Shown here: piece by piece, positions 8,308-17,579 of the stretch
Layout: the number at the start of each line of letters is the position of its first letter
How positions within the stretch are numbered: the stretch's first letter is position 1
Source: Methanothrix sp.
Lineage (GTDB): Archaea > Halobacteriota > Methanosarcinia > Methanotrichales > Methanotrichaceae
Direction: 5' to 3'
Length of the DNA: 64,000 bases
Assembly: GCF_016706325.1 (NCBI RefSeq)
Contig: NZ_JADJJX010000001.1
Span: forward strand, 1,426,001 to 1,490,000
Program-made: the position numbers and the translations under genes
Notes under the pieces: model-generated
Databases searched by the model: none
Seen by the model: only the letters and a program-made list of their open reading frames with translations
What the model was told of the DNA's origin: nothing

Positions 8308-10194
8308 TTAGAGGTTCACGGCCTGAATCCCGAATGTCTCCCATTTCAAAATCCAATCTCGGTTAGCCACCAGATCGCTGCCGCCACCGTTTTCTGCACA
8401 GACATATTTGCCATTAATAGCCTGAAGAGCTACTTTATTTTCTCCCAGATCGATTAAGCCAAATGTTTCCCATGCAAGAATCCAATCTCGGTTGGCTACC
8501 AAATTACTATTCCCCCCATTCTCTGCACATACATATTGGCCATTAATAGCCTGAAGAGCTACTTTATTTTCTCCCAGATCGATTAAGCCAAATGTTTCCC
8601 ACGCCTGAATCAAATCTCGATTAGCCACCAAAAAGCTACCGCCTCCGTTCTCTGCACAGAGATATTGGCCATTAGCGACTTGGAGAGCTATCTTTTTTGA
8701 TATGTTTTCTGTTGCTGTAGGCATACCATACAGCACCTGTGCTCCAGCCTTATCCCCATTTCCCAGCGTCCTTTGCGGGCCGTTGTATAGGTTCATTACT
8801 TGGTCAAAGTCATATTTGCGTGCATCGCTGTTATCCAGTGTGTAGAGATCGTCCAAGCCGATGGCATGTCCCAGCTCATGAATGGCAACGCTCTGTAGGT
8901 CCAGTCTGCCGCTGCTCTCTGCCTGCTTCAGGTCGTCGGTCCATTTAAAATCCAAATTATATAGGATATCGGATTCGATGGTGGAATAATAACCATCTTC
9001 TTTCTTTAAATCGGTCCAGAAGATCGATACGGCAAGATAATTGTTTCCAAAATTCCTAAAGCCATTCGTATTAATACCATCGGCCCGGTAGTCGCCTGAG
9101 AAGGGATTTGGCACCTCTTTGCTATAGTCGATTATCACAGTGGACTTATCCGTGAAGAGGTTCTTGTGGACGGCGTCATCCCATGTATTGGCCGCTGCCG
9201 ATATGGCATCTCGAGCAGATTCCGCTTTTATGCCCGGAGGAATATCGGTTGGATTCAGATACAGCTGAATATTGGGATTCTCTTGATTCCAACGAAATCC
9301 GGTCAGGACATAAGACGAGGATGATCCACCCGATGATGCAATGGGGTTGTACTCTTTGGAGGCATAAGGCCTGCCACTTGCGTCATTCAAATCGGAACTG
9401 ATGACGCTGACATCAAAGTTGCCCAGGCCACCATCTACCATTCGGAGGCCAGATATTCCCACACCCCGCCCCTCATCATTCAGTGATAAGGCTCTGAAGG
9501 TGTGACCACTCAGCAAAGGCGCTCCATCAATAGAAGCGGTGCCCGTAATGGAAGCTTGATCCTGGGTGGTTGCGCCAAGATCGGCTTTCATGCTTCCAAG
9601 GCCCTCGAAGCTTCCCTTGGCTACCATTACATTATCACTTCCTAAAGCTCCCGCCAGCACGCCTCCTTCCAGGCCTTGAATCTCTGTGCTCTGGCTGGCT
9701 GATATCCCTTCAGCAGCAGAGAGGCTCTGGGAGCTTCTCAGGGTGCCGCTGGAGACGCTCGCCTCCTGGCCAGCATCTGTATCCCCCTTCCTGCCGCGAA
9801 GCTCAAGGTTCATGCTCCCCGTGCCGGCTGCTCTCTGGTGGATGCTGGCCCACTGGCCGGAGACAGCAGAAGTGGTGGAAGAGGCGAACTCCCCCTGGCT
9901 ATTGATATCATTTTGCAGTATCCTTCCCGGCAAGGTGAGCGACTGTTTGAGGCTGTTATTTCCCTTCCCCTCTGACTGGCGGTGGGCGGAGATGCTGCCC
10001 GAGCCCAGGAGCAGGCTCTCTTGGAGCGATGTGGAGCCGTTCAGGGAAAAGCTCTCCTGTGAGCCTACTGTCTCTCCTCCCGCTGAAGTGGAGCAGCTAA
10101 CTGAGATTCCAGCTGCCGGTGCTGCCAGAGCGCATACTAAAAAAAAACACATCCATGTATTTTTATCACCATATCTCGGCTCTCTTCTGGTCAT
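8308..10194 (-). CDS. Secreted matrixin-like zinc metalloprotease with one fascin-like beta-trefoil
   Basis: ATG at 10194 follows AGGAAGGT at a good distance; GTG at 10200 is the alternative. A signal peptide (CFFLVCALAAPAAG) is followed by about 230 residues rich in Ser/Gly. The protease core has HELGHAIGLDD (about residues 440-450), the HExxHxxGxx[HD] zinc motif of metzincins, then MNLYNG, a candidate Met-turn. The C-terminus has three NGQY[LV]CAENGG units, i.e. one beta-trefoil. It would cleave proteins outside the cell, possibly surface or sheath proteins; the trefoil may hold it there. It faces the 5668 gene convergently. Confidence 0.85.
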   Translation of the reverse strand: MTRREPRYGDKNTWMCFFLVCALAAPAAGISVSCSTSAGGETVGSQESFSLNGSTSLQESLLLGSGSISAHRQSEGKGNNSLKQSLTLPGRILQNDINSQGEFASSTTSAVSGQWASIHQRAAGTGSMNLELRGRKGDTDAGQEASVSSGTLRSSQSLSAAEGISASQSTEIQGLEGGVLAGALGSDNVMVAKGSFEGLGSMKADLGATTQDQASITGTASIDGAPLLSGHTFRALSLNDEGRGVGISGLRMVDGGLGNFDVSVISSDLNDASGRPYASKEYNPIASSGGSSSSYVLTGFRWNQENPNIQLYLNPTDIPPGIKAESARDAISAAANTWDDAVHKNLFTDKSTVIIDYSKEVPNPFSGDYRADGINTNGFRNFGNNYLAVSIFWTDLKKEDGYYSTIESDILYNLDFKWTDDLKQAESSGRLDLQSVAIHELGHAIGLDDLYTLDNSDARKYDFDQVMNLYNGPQRTLGNGDKAGAQVLYGMPTATENISKKIALQVANGQYLCAENGGGSFLVANRDLIQAWETFGLIDLGENKVALQAINGQYVCAENGGNSNLVANRDWILAWETFGLIDLGENKVALQAINGKYVCAENGGGSDLVANRDWILKWETFGIQAVNL

Positions 10195-10346
10195 CGCCAC
10201 ACCTTCCTGGGGACGTAAATCATTATTGCAGCCATTGAAGACATATAGGTATTAATAATCATCGTTTATGGTAAGTGAATTTATTAGCTATTAAATATGA
10301 AAAAATTCCTTTCTCCTTAGATATCGGCATATAAATCATTCACTTT

Positions 10347-11240
10347 TCAACGCTTTAATGCAGCCCGTTGATTACTATAATAATGTCTTCCATGTTCCGT
10401 TGTCCAGGATTTTATGCCACTTCTCGCTGGTAGCCTGGATCCAGGTATCCAGAAGGGTGTATCAGCCATAGATATGGGCGTTCCCATATTCCAGCCACCT
10501 AACCTCTCCAGTGCTCCGCAAATTAAATCGTTTTTTGTATCGGCTTTAGTGTGAGCAAGAACTACATTTGAAAATACTTTCGGATCATCCTGGTCAGGTT
10601 GCACATCATATTCAAAAAAGTGCTCGGCTTTTTCCATCTCAACTCGCACCAGCTTTCCGAGACCGTATCGGGTATCTCCTCCTATGTACAGCAGATTAAC
10701 TTCTCGAAGATCGCTATAAGTACTGTGTTTTCTGCAGAAGAGATAGCCTATCATGGCCACAGGCCCGGCCTTGCTCCCCTGAGATCCCCTCCACCATGAA
10801 TTGACGACCTCAGTCTCGTGCAGCGACTTTTCAGCAGCAGAATCAGTACATGGATCGATGGCAGTACCTGGACGAGAATCGAGCAATCGGCCTCGAAAGG
10901 CACTATGTAGCGTAATATCAAATTTGGCTTCTTTTCGCCAGTAGAGGTTCCCCTTTGCAAAGAATGGCAGCCACGCCCTCCACTCTCCATCACATCGCTC
11001 AGAAGGATAAAGATAGCTAAAGCGGTAAGACCTCTGTAGCTCTTTTCCGATTTCCTGGTATTTATTATGGTTTTTAGGTGTATCGCCCATTTCTTGCCGC
11101 GCCAATGCCGCTGTGAGTGCCGCCCAGAGATTTCGCGCTGGCAGGTACAAACGGCAGCGATCCAGGCTTCCAGCAGGTGGTATACCCACATGCAGAGGTG
11201 CTTCGAGACGCCATACCCATCGGAATAATGACCAAGTCAT
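10347..11240 (-). CDS. CRISPR type III RAMP protein (Cmr3/Cas5-like candidate)
   Basis: Last gene of the seven-gene effector operon; its start overlaps the stop of the cmr5-like gene by 4 nt. The N-terminus (FRWVWRLEAPLHVGIPP) and the glycine-rich loop IGGDTRYGLGKLVRV near residue 190 fit the RAMP fold, a ferredoxin-like RNA-binding domain. By elimination it should be the Cas5-group subunit (Cmr3 position) that caps the crRNA 5' tag; sequence alone does not prove this. At 297 residues it is in the RAMP range. Confidence 0.6.
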   Translation of the reverse strand: MTWSLFRWVWRLEAPLHVGIPPAGSLDRCRLYLPARNLWAALTAALARQEMGDTPKNHNKYQEIGKELQRSYRFSYLYPSERCDGEWRAWLPFFAKGNLYWRKEAKFDITLHSAFRGRLLDSRPGTAIDPCTDSAAEKSLHETEVVNSWWRGSQGSKAGPVAMIGYLFCRKHSTYSDLREVNLLYIGGDTRYGLGKLVRVEMEKAEHFFEYDVQPDQDDPKVFSNVVLAHTKADTKNDLICGALERLGGWNMGTPISMADTPFWIPGSRLPARSGIKSWTTEHGRHYYSNQRAALKR

Positions 11241-11611
11241 GTCTTGCTCACCGAGCGTCCTTTCGCCTTAGAATGATAACGGGCATAGATCAGCGATTGT
11301 ATCAACAGCTCTCGTGCAAAGATTAGGTCATTAATGCTTTGGCCCAGTTCGAGCACAGCATCAAAGACATTGTTTGTTGAGACCTGAAATTTCTGACCCA
11401 TCACTGGATTGTCAATAAAGAATTTATAACACTCATCCATTACTTTCTTGCCCGGCTCTTTTCCATGCGCCTTAAGATAAAGAAAGAAGGCATACAAACC
11501 CTGTTCCTCAAGGACGGACAATGAGTCTTGCAGGAGTTCCTCATCGACCCCATCTATGGCAGAAAGCTTTCGCCCAAACTTGGCGCAACAAAGGTCCAAG
11601 TTTTCCATCAA
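11237..11611 (-). CDS. cmr5: Type III CRISPR small subunit, Cmr5-like (Cas11)
   Basis: 124 residues, almost entirely helical, with a C-terminal LIFARELLIQSLIYARYHSKAKG segment similar to the end of Cmr5. Cmr5 copies form the inner helical filament of the effector and contact the target RNA. It overlaps the preceding gene by 4 nt and the next by 4 nt, implying coupled translation. Confidence 0.7.
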   Translation of the reverse strand: MMENLDLCCAKFGRKLSAIDGVDEELLQDSLSVLEEQGLYAFFLYLKAHGKEPGKKVMDECYKFFIDNPVMGQKFQVSTNNVFDAVLELGQSINDLIFARELLIQSLIYARYHSKAKGRSVSKT

Positions 11612-12597
11612 TGCCTTGCCTCCTGTGATTTATCTTTGTCGCTCTGCTCAATCTCTGATGAGTGATTGGATGATGCGTTTGGCTCTAGAACTCTCAGCCG
11701 TCCCATCCCTCTAGTTCCCATGCCACCGATGCCCAGATGTTCAAGATATGGGTAAGCCTTCTTCACCAAACTGTGAACTTTGTCCTTATTATTAGCGGCC
11801 TCGATATCCTTATTGCCGATCTTAAAGTGTTTTGGATTCTTACAGGTGACCTCCCAGAAGAGCAATGTAGCACGGGGAAGAGCTTCATAGGTGAATAACG
11901 CACCTTCTTCGGCTGCACCTGTTTCAGGATTGATTGAAACAGATGTACGCACCTCTAGGTTGCTATTGACCACATGGCTGAAGAGTCTGTCTGGGACTAC
12001 CCCAAACCGATCGAGAATATGTTTCGGTACACCAAGTTTATTAAGCTCATCCCTAATGCAGGAATGTTCAGATAGTGCCTTGACCGGAAGCAACAACCAT
12101 CCCAAGTTCAACGGTTGGCTGGAGGTACTTTTGCGATAGACTGCATCTGCATTTGCATCCTCTGGGATTGACAATCCCGCAATTCGAAGCTGTTCTGGAG
12201 AGGTCACCCACAATGGCCCTTCCCGAGTTGCCACTGGAAAGAGCTGAATGTGAACATCACTGAATGCTGCCAGCCCAGTAAATCCAGTGGTCGAATCTTT
12301 CCCCTTGGCAAAGCCGAAGACTGTGCAAACAGGGCATTTTGGATCGCAGCAATGCCCTCCTGCTCCAGAAGTATCTGGCTGCCCCTGACCTGCACAACCA
12401 GGGTACTTTTTCTCGGCCATTGCCACATAAGCACGGTGGACTCCGGCCAGGCTTGACCCTGGAATCTTTGGGATCTTTGTCACTGGATCCCGGACTATGC
12501 TCAAATCAACGCGCCCCAGTCGAGCCCCGCCTGTACCTACATGAATTGGGTCCAGAGCAAGCCCGACATGCTTGAAACACTCAAAACCATCACTCAT
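11608..12597 (-). CDS. cmr4: Type III CRISPR backbone subunit Cmr4 (Cas7)
   Basis: The N-terminus has DPIHVGTGG followed by GRVDLSIVRD and KIPGSSLAG, the classic Cmr4 pattern. Asp31 in GRVDLSIVRD corresponds to the catalytic Asp of the Cmr4 target-RNA nuclease loop, so RNA cleavage should be intact. A Cys-rich insertion (CCDPKCPVC, near residues 80-95) probably binds zinc. The C-terminal GIGGMGTRGMGRLRV is the glycine-rich RAMP loop. GGAGGG precedes the ATG; 4-nt overlaps exist at both ends. Confidence 0.88.
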   Translation of the reverse strand: MSDGFECFKHVGLALDPIHVGTGGARLGRVDLSIVRDPVTKIPKIPGSSLAGVHRAYVAMAEKKYPGCAGQGQPDTSGAGGHCCDPKCPVCTVFGFAKGKDSTTGFTGLAAFSDVHIQLFPVATREGPLWVTSPEQLRIAGLSIPEDANADAVYRKSTSSQPLNLGWLLLPVKALSEHSCIRDELNKLGVPKHILDRFGVVPDRLFSHVVNSNLEVRTSVSINPETGAAEEGALFTYEALPRATLLFWEVTCKNPKHFKIGNKDIEAANNKDKVHSLVKKAYPYLEHLGIGGMGTRGMGRLRVLEPNASSNHSSEIEQSDKDKSQEARH

Positions 12598-12986
12598 AAT
12601 TTCCCTCCTATACTCTTCTTAAGTACTCGTAGATGCCATTCCAGAGCCATTCCAAACAGGCCAGTCCGCAATGCATCCGCAAGCACATCAAGTGATGCAC
12701 CATGAGCCATTAGTCGATTGGCCAGCCCTACTTTAGCCAGCTCAATCCAGTCACGCTCTCCGCCTTCGATCCAAGACCCATCAGGATTCTGCCACGCCAC
12801 CCGACAGGCCTCTATCTCGCTCCAAAATCCCCTGAGTGCAGTCTGACTGGGAGAGATACGTTTGATGATTTCCCATACCTCCTGCATCGCTTTCCATTCG
12901 GCCAAGTAATGGATTTCTATTGGATCAAACCTAGCTGCAGTGGTCTCTAGAAAGAGAGATGCAACGACTGATGGATAGAACTTCAC
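12594..12986 (-). CDS. Unknown 130-aa protein in the CRISPR type III operon
   Basis: A GTG start with GAGGCG upstream, 6 nt after the cas10 stop and 4-nt overlap with cmr4. The protein looks helical (SVVASLFLETTAARFDPIEIHYLAEWKAMQEVW...). I do not recognise the family. A Cmr5-like small subunit is already encoded at 11237, so this is either a second small subunit, a separated C-terminal part of Cas10, or a system-specific accessory protein. Its position inside a tightly overlapped operon argues for a stoichiometric role in the complex. Confidence 0.7.
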   Translation of the reverse strand: MKFYPSVVASLFLETTAARFDPIEIHYLAEWKAMQEVWEIIKRISPSQTALRGFWSEIEACRVAWQNPDGSWIEGGERDWIELAKVGLANRLMAHGASLDVLADALRTGLFGMALEWHLRVLKKSIGGKL

Positions 12987-12992
12987 GCCGCC

Positions 12993-15575
12993 TCATGCAT
13001 GCAATTGTTTTACATGACGATAGACCTGGCCGCTGGCCGGGTGCTGGAAGTCATGAGAGAAGCGAATGAACTGGTCCTCGATTGCCAGATAGGGGTAAAA
13101 CACGTCCTTCCGTCCGTCTGGCAAGCGAGCGGAAACTGCTTTGATCTCCTGTTCTCCGTCCTTGCGAATCAGACGCAAAATGGACATACCGTCGCGAGCT
13201 GCAGATTCGGCCACACAACAGATCTCTGATTTCTCGCTTCTTTCCTGAAGTCCTTTCTCAAGTTTTCTCGCAGCCTCAATGATGGCCTGAAACGGCATCA
13301 TGCGAGGAAAGGCCACGATGCCTATGCGTAATGGCAGCCTGTCCCAAACGCTGCCAAATTCTTCTTCCCATGCCTCGATGGTGCATTTTACACATTCCGA
13401 TACCGCTTCCAGCGGCACTAAAACTCGAAATCGAAAGGGCGAAAGTTCCAGAGGGATGATCGGATAGTAGATACCAAGAGCGCCAACGTCATCCATCACA
13501 TCCATGATCTTCAGAGATCGTTCATGTCCTTTTTCGTCTCGCAGTTTGAGGTCCTCGTCCTTAAGCACGTCCTTCGTCTCTTCTGGACCAAGCAAGCGAG
13601 CGAGGTTACAGATCGTAAGGAATTCTTCTTTGTCATAGAGCAACTCCAACGGAGCATCTCGCCAGCGTGCACTATAGGTTTCATGTTTTTCCCAGCCTGA
13701 GGAGGTGGATAGATCCGGCTTGAGTTTCAACCGCCGCACACGCCAGCGGTTGGGATCGCTAGAGCAGATCTCACAGAAATCTTGCAGGCGACCTTGGAAG
13801 AACTCCTCCGTCTGACGCCAGAAACGATAGACTCGCCCTGGTGATGCCAACTTACGAAAGAGCTGGTGGACAAGCCAACTCGCACGCTCACGCGGAAGCT
13901 TGTCGAGCTTGTCCCATGACGGTGCATCGGCACGGTCCTCAACTATCTTTCTGAAGAATGAAGACCAGTCTGGCTCATATTTGAAGCCCTCTTGCAGACT
14001 GCTAAGCACCAAGTCATCTTTTTCATATCGACCAGGTCGGTCAAGCTTTCCACGGACATATCCAAATAGGCTGTTATATGGATCAAGAAGATCAATCGGA
14101 TTGATCATACTTTTTAGCTTAGGGTTGTGCCGCCGCCATTCCTGGATGGACTGTGTACGAAATGAATCTATCCGTGTTCCATTCAGCCAGGGCTTAATAT
14201 CGAGGCTGAATGTGAGGAGAGCAGCCCGATCGTTGGTATCCACGATCTCATCGATCCAGATACTATCGTTCTCTAAATTCCCCTTAAGCCAAGCATCGAG
14301 GCGGTGACGCCTGCGTTCGTAACATACAGAGCATGGCTTCTGCTTGTCACGGTATCCTTCGTTTAGTCGAACAAAACACACAGGACAAACATGCCCTCCT
14401 GTGCTCTCCTCGCCCGGAATTTCCCAGAATCGGTGAATAGGAACCTCCAGAATCTGACGGGCTTCTTCGGATTCACTCGTTAGCAGGATCAAGGATCGGC
14501 TTGGTTTGCTTATTCTGCAATACGGAGGTGTCTCTAGCTTTAAATCCCGTGCAATTTCAGTAGCCTGCTCTGTGAAGTAATCGATCCATGATTGCATCGA
14601 GGGATCTGTTCCTGCTCCTTCCTGCTCTCCAGGAAATGAGAACACTGCGACCTCTCTATCCCTGTAAAGGAGCGAGCCACAGGCTAAATCGACCTCCACT
14701 AGCTTTCTAATCACCAAGAAGAAATCCTCGAACGTCTGCTGAGCCCCTTTCCAATCACCGATCTTCACCGCGCGCGACTCATAATGCTCGGTGCCAATCC
14801 CGACGGTAAGCAGTCGCCAGCGTGTGTTCTGTTTGACTTTATTGTCTGTCCAATTAAAGTTGTCGTCAAGTATTGCACCAGCCATGGCACTCTTGAACAG
14901 AGCTGCTGCAACATAGGACTGATCCCACAACGTCACATCGTTGTTTGGCAGTCGCGTCTCAGCAACAGTCGACGTGAAAGCTTGACGGAGGAGGCTCCTC
15001 TGACCGATTGCTTGTTCTCGCCACTGCCACCAGCTATCTTTCTCCTTAGTGTTGGCTGTGCCAAGATTCCTGAGATCATCCAAAATTTTGTGGATCTCCG
15101 CTACGAGTTCTCCCCAGCCAGTGTCCGTTAAGACTGTCGGTGGGTCAAAAAGTAGGTTTCGCACGGGATAGCCAAATGCAGAGGACAGCCATGTATGGGT
15201 TATGTCTTGTTTGAGATATTCAGAGGTGGCTTTTGGTAGATTTTTCTCGATGCCAGAGGCCATAGCATGTCCGGCCTGTAGAAGCCCTAAGATGCCTAGA
15301 CCAGAGGATGCAGCATGTTTAGTCACGAAGTCGGGCCAAGCCTCGTTATAACGAGGATACTGGCTATTCACCCATCCAAGCAGATCTGACCCGGGAAATG
15401 GCGGGTTCTCATACTCGAACCAGGTTTCGTATCTGTATCCATTGGACTGTCCCCCCTGTCCTCGAAGGAAATCTGCCTTGGCCTTTCCTGCCATATGCAG
15501 CCATCCTATGGCTTCAACGGCCAAAAGAAGCGGCCGATGATTACGAAGTTTTTCAGCAGGCTCAAATTTACTCAT
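12993..15575 (-). CDS. cas10: Cas10-family large subunit, Csx11-like, catalytic motifs absent
   Basis: 860 residues, in the operon slot and size range of Cas10. A zinc ribbon CPVC...CSVC lies near residues 395-420 and the start (GAGGTG upstream) overlaps the Cmr6-like stop by 8 nt. Near residue 25 the sequence reads WLHMAGKAKADFL where related proteins carry HD (WLHDLGK-type), so the HD nuclease pair is H-M here. I find no GGDD or similar palm motif anywhere. Csx11-type Cas10 with an inactive cyclase defines subtype III-C, which fits the gene order. It would organise the complex but probably neither cleaves DNA nor makes cyclic oligoadenylate (inference). Confidence 0.75.
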   Translation of the reverse strand: MSKFEPAEKLRNHRPLLLAVEAIGWLHMAGKAKADFLRGQGGQSNGYRYETWFEYENPPFPGSDLLGWVNSQYPRYNEAWPDFVTKHAASSGLGILGLLQAGHAMASGIEKNLPKATSEYLKQDITHTWLSSAFGYPVRNLLFDPPTVLTDTGWGELVAEIHKILDDLRNLGTANTKEKDSWWQWREQAIGQRSLLRQAFTSTVAETRLPNNDVTLWDQSYVAAALFKSAMAGAILDDNFNWTDNKVKQNTRWRLLTVGIGTEHYESRAVKIGDWKGAQQTFEDFFLVIRKLVEVDLACGSLLYRDREVAVFSFPGEQEGAGTDPSMQSWIDYFTEQATEIARDLKLETPPYCRISKPSRSLILLTSESEEARQILEVPIHRFWEIPGEESTGGHVCPVCFVRLNEGYRDKQKPCSVCYERRRHRLDAWLKGNLENDSIWIDEIVDTNDRAALLTFSLDIKPWLNGTRIDSFRTQSIQEWRRHNPKLKSMINPIDLLDPYNSLFGYVRGKLDRPGRYEKDDLVLSSLQEGFKYEPDWSSFFRKIVEDRADAPSWDKLDKLPRERASWLVHQLFRKLASPGRVYRFWRQTEEFFQGRLQDFCEICSSDPNRWRVRRLKLKPDLSTSSGWEKHETYSARWRDAPLELLYDKEEFLTICNLARLLGPEETKDVLKDEDLKLRDEKGHERSLKIMDVMDDVGALGIYYPIIPLELSPFRFRVLVPLEAVSECVKCTIEAWEEEFGSVWDRLPLRIGIVAFPRMMPFQAIIEAARKLEKGLQERSEKSEICCVAESAARDGMSILRLIRKDGEQEIKAVSARLPDGRKDVFYPYLAIEDQFIRFSHDFQHPASGQVYRHVKQLHA

Positions 15576-16488
15576 GGGCCTTCACCTCGGAAGTCATCCA
15601 GGACTGAACTTTATCTTTGAAATTGAGAAGTGAGCTTTCTTTAATTGGGGTCCGACCTTTGCTAAAAGCCTGCCAGCTTTCGATCTTCGCTGTGCCCCAG
15701 CTTGTGGTTCGTTTTGCAGAGATACCGTAGGATGTTAGCAGCGTTTCTGTAGCGTCGAGAAGGTTGCATAACCCCTTGCTGGAATCCACTTCATCACGTG
15801 CGGCTGCGCCAGGGAGAGGTGCATAGAGCAGATTAAGGAGGGCCTTGGTTTTAGCAGGAACAACTTCGTAGTAGATAGGCTGCGTTCCGGCACGCCTAGC
15901 ACGGCTATGGGGATTGATCACCTCAAAACCGATCTTTTTAAACCATGTTGGATAGAATGCAACTGCACCCTGCTGAAACTCTCTCTTTTCTATCTTCTCA
16001 TTACCGAAAAGGTATACGATCCACGGATCGTCGCGCCAACCATCCATCTTGCCACTATGATCCTTAAGATGTCCAATCAATCCTGACCGCATGCGACAAG
16101 CCCAACGCAAGAGCCCCTTCCAGCTCGCTGCTGACATATATGGCACGCCGAAGACTCGGTCTTTGCGCACAGGATTATCGAGGACGTGAAACGGTTTGTC
16201 ATCCTTAGAATACCAAGGATATTGGAGTTCAAAGCCGATCTGGAATCCAATCCACATTGAATCAGGCAGAGAGGATAAACATACATCAAGCTTGAGTTCT
16301 TCAGGAAGTTGGGGCGCAGAAAGCTGCTTTGCATTTTTTATGTAGCACTGCCGAGCTTGGTTTTTTTCGTCATCGCCCCGTGCTGCCCATGTAGTGTACC
16401 CACCGCCCGAGATAAGACCTGTAGGCGATTTTAGATCCGTAGGGCAAGCTGGCAGAAAGGAAAGCTCTGCATAATAATCGAACTTCAT
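15568..16488 (-). CDS. cmr6: Type III CRISPR RAMP protein, Cmr6-like (Cas7 group)
   Basis: 306 residues with DRVFGVPYMSAASWKGLLRW near residues 113-132, the RAMP 'GxPyxpxSSxKGxLR' region, and LFGN...GAVAFYPTWF further on, as in Cmr6. A C-terminal SWGTAKIESW replaces the usual glycine-rich loop. AGGAGGTG gives a strong ribosome site inside the end of cmr1 (4-nt overlap). Probably caps the 3' end of the crRNA filament. Assignment to Cmr6 rather than a second Cmr4 rests on the order Cmr1-Cmr6-Cas10. Confidence 0.68.
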   Translation of the reverse strand: MKFDYYAELSFLPACPTDLKSPTGLISGGGYTTWAARGDDEKNQARQCYIKNAKQLSAPQLPEELKLDVCLSSLPDSMWIGFQIGFELQYPWYSKDDKPFHVLDNPVRKDRVFGVPYMSAASWKGLLRWACRMRSGLIGHLKDHSGKMDGWRDDPWIVYLFGNEKIEKREFQQGAVAFYPTWFKKIGFEVINPHSRARRAGTQPIYYEVVPAKTKALLNLLYAPLPGAAARDEVDSSKGLCNLLDATETLLTSYGISAKRTTSWGTAKIESWQAFSKGRTPIKESSLLNFKDKVQSWMTSEVKAHE

Positions 16489-17501
16489 GGGGCACCTCCT
16501 GGCGATCGGATAAGGTCATTTAATAAATCAGAACCCTGATGGAATTCATCGTCTTTGAGGTCAGGCCATGCCTTCCTCAACCGTTTTTTCATCTCACTGA
16601 AATCGATGACCTCTGGGTTGACAAAACCAAAGGTACGCTGCGGATGCCTAAAACTGAAGACCTTCTTGCTCTCCTGCTTGTCACCAGCAATCCATTGATT
16701 AGTTCGATTTTTATTTATTAGGTTTTCACTGTGTCGATGGGGATATCTATTGTTTTTTGGGCACTTATTCGGGGGATCATGAATGTCTCCACAAATTTTG
16801 CAGGTCTTGCGCTCATCGCGCCCAAGCACTCTGTTGAAGTTGCTATCATCTTTATTCTGACGTGCAAGATGCTTTCCATTTGCGCACCAAAAATTATCTA
16901 GCGACGCCCAGGCATAGTCCCCATGATCCATATTGCGCCAATGGCTCTGTTTGAGGTAGGAACGAAGTTGTCTTTCTTCGACCTTTATGTCTGGCCAACT
17001 CGTGATCTCAATTAGGCCATAGTCCTTATGTTGTGGCATGTTCTCCCTGCGTCTTTCATCAGAAGGCTTGAATACAGTTCGTCCGCCGATAGCACCATAA
17101 TCGGCTATAAGTCTAAGCGTAAGATCGAGTAACGCCCACTCTTCATCTAGGATGGGTCGCAAGGGTGTGAAATGAAATACGAATTCTTGGTCTTTCACTA
17201 TTGCAGCTTGAACTGGCTGACCATTACTGTCCACTATTTTGAACTGCAACCTCCGCGCCCATCCTGTGCACCCAAAAAGTTCGCAAACAACACACCGATT
17301 CCCATGCTTATCCGGGCATCGACTGTCAGGGTCAGTAGGGTCACAAGCCGGGCCACCCATGCCACGCACCAGCACCTCGAACCACCACCTAACTGAACCG
17401 AGTAGTCCGCTAGGTATCATACGACCATTCTTCTGGTAGGCATCCCCAGTCCAGATGGGCGTTATTGCTTTACATCTCCACTCATAGTGTGCATCTCTCA
17501 T
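16485..17501 (-). CDS. cmr1: Type III CRISPR RAMP protein Cmr1
   Basis: The N-terminus reads ITPIWTGDA...IPSGLLGSVRWWFEVLVRG, the diagnostic Cmr1 pattern, followed by CVVCELFGCTGWARR. A Cys-rich patch (CKICGDIHDPPNKC) near residue 235 may bind zinc. GGGTGGA fits the ATG at 17501; an ATG at 17516 is too close to any ribosome site. First gene of the operon. Cmr1 sits at the 3' end of the crRNP and helps recruit RNA. Confidence 0.85.
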   Translation of the reverse strand: MRDAHYEWRCKAITPIWTGDAYQKNGRMIPSGLLGSVRWWFEVLVRGMGGPACDPTDPDSRCPDKHGNRCVVCELFGCTGWARRLQFKIVDSNGQPVQAAIVKDQEFVFHFTPLRPILDEEWALLDLTLRLIADYGAIGGRTVFKPSDERRRENMPQHKDYGLIEITSWPDIKVEERQLRSYLKQSHWRNMDHGDYAWASLDNFWCANGKHLARQNKDDSNFNRVLGRDERKTCKICGDIHDPPNKCPKNNRYPHRHSENLINKNRTNQWIAGDKQESKKVFSFRHPQRTFGFVNPEVIDFSEMKKRLRKAWPDLKDDEFHQGSDLLNDLIRSPGGAP

Positions 17502-17579
17502 GTGCTTTCCACCCATAATCGCATCGCACGCCCCCCTGTCATCTCCACAAGATGCTATTCCATATTACATGATGTCGAT

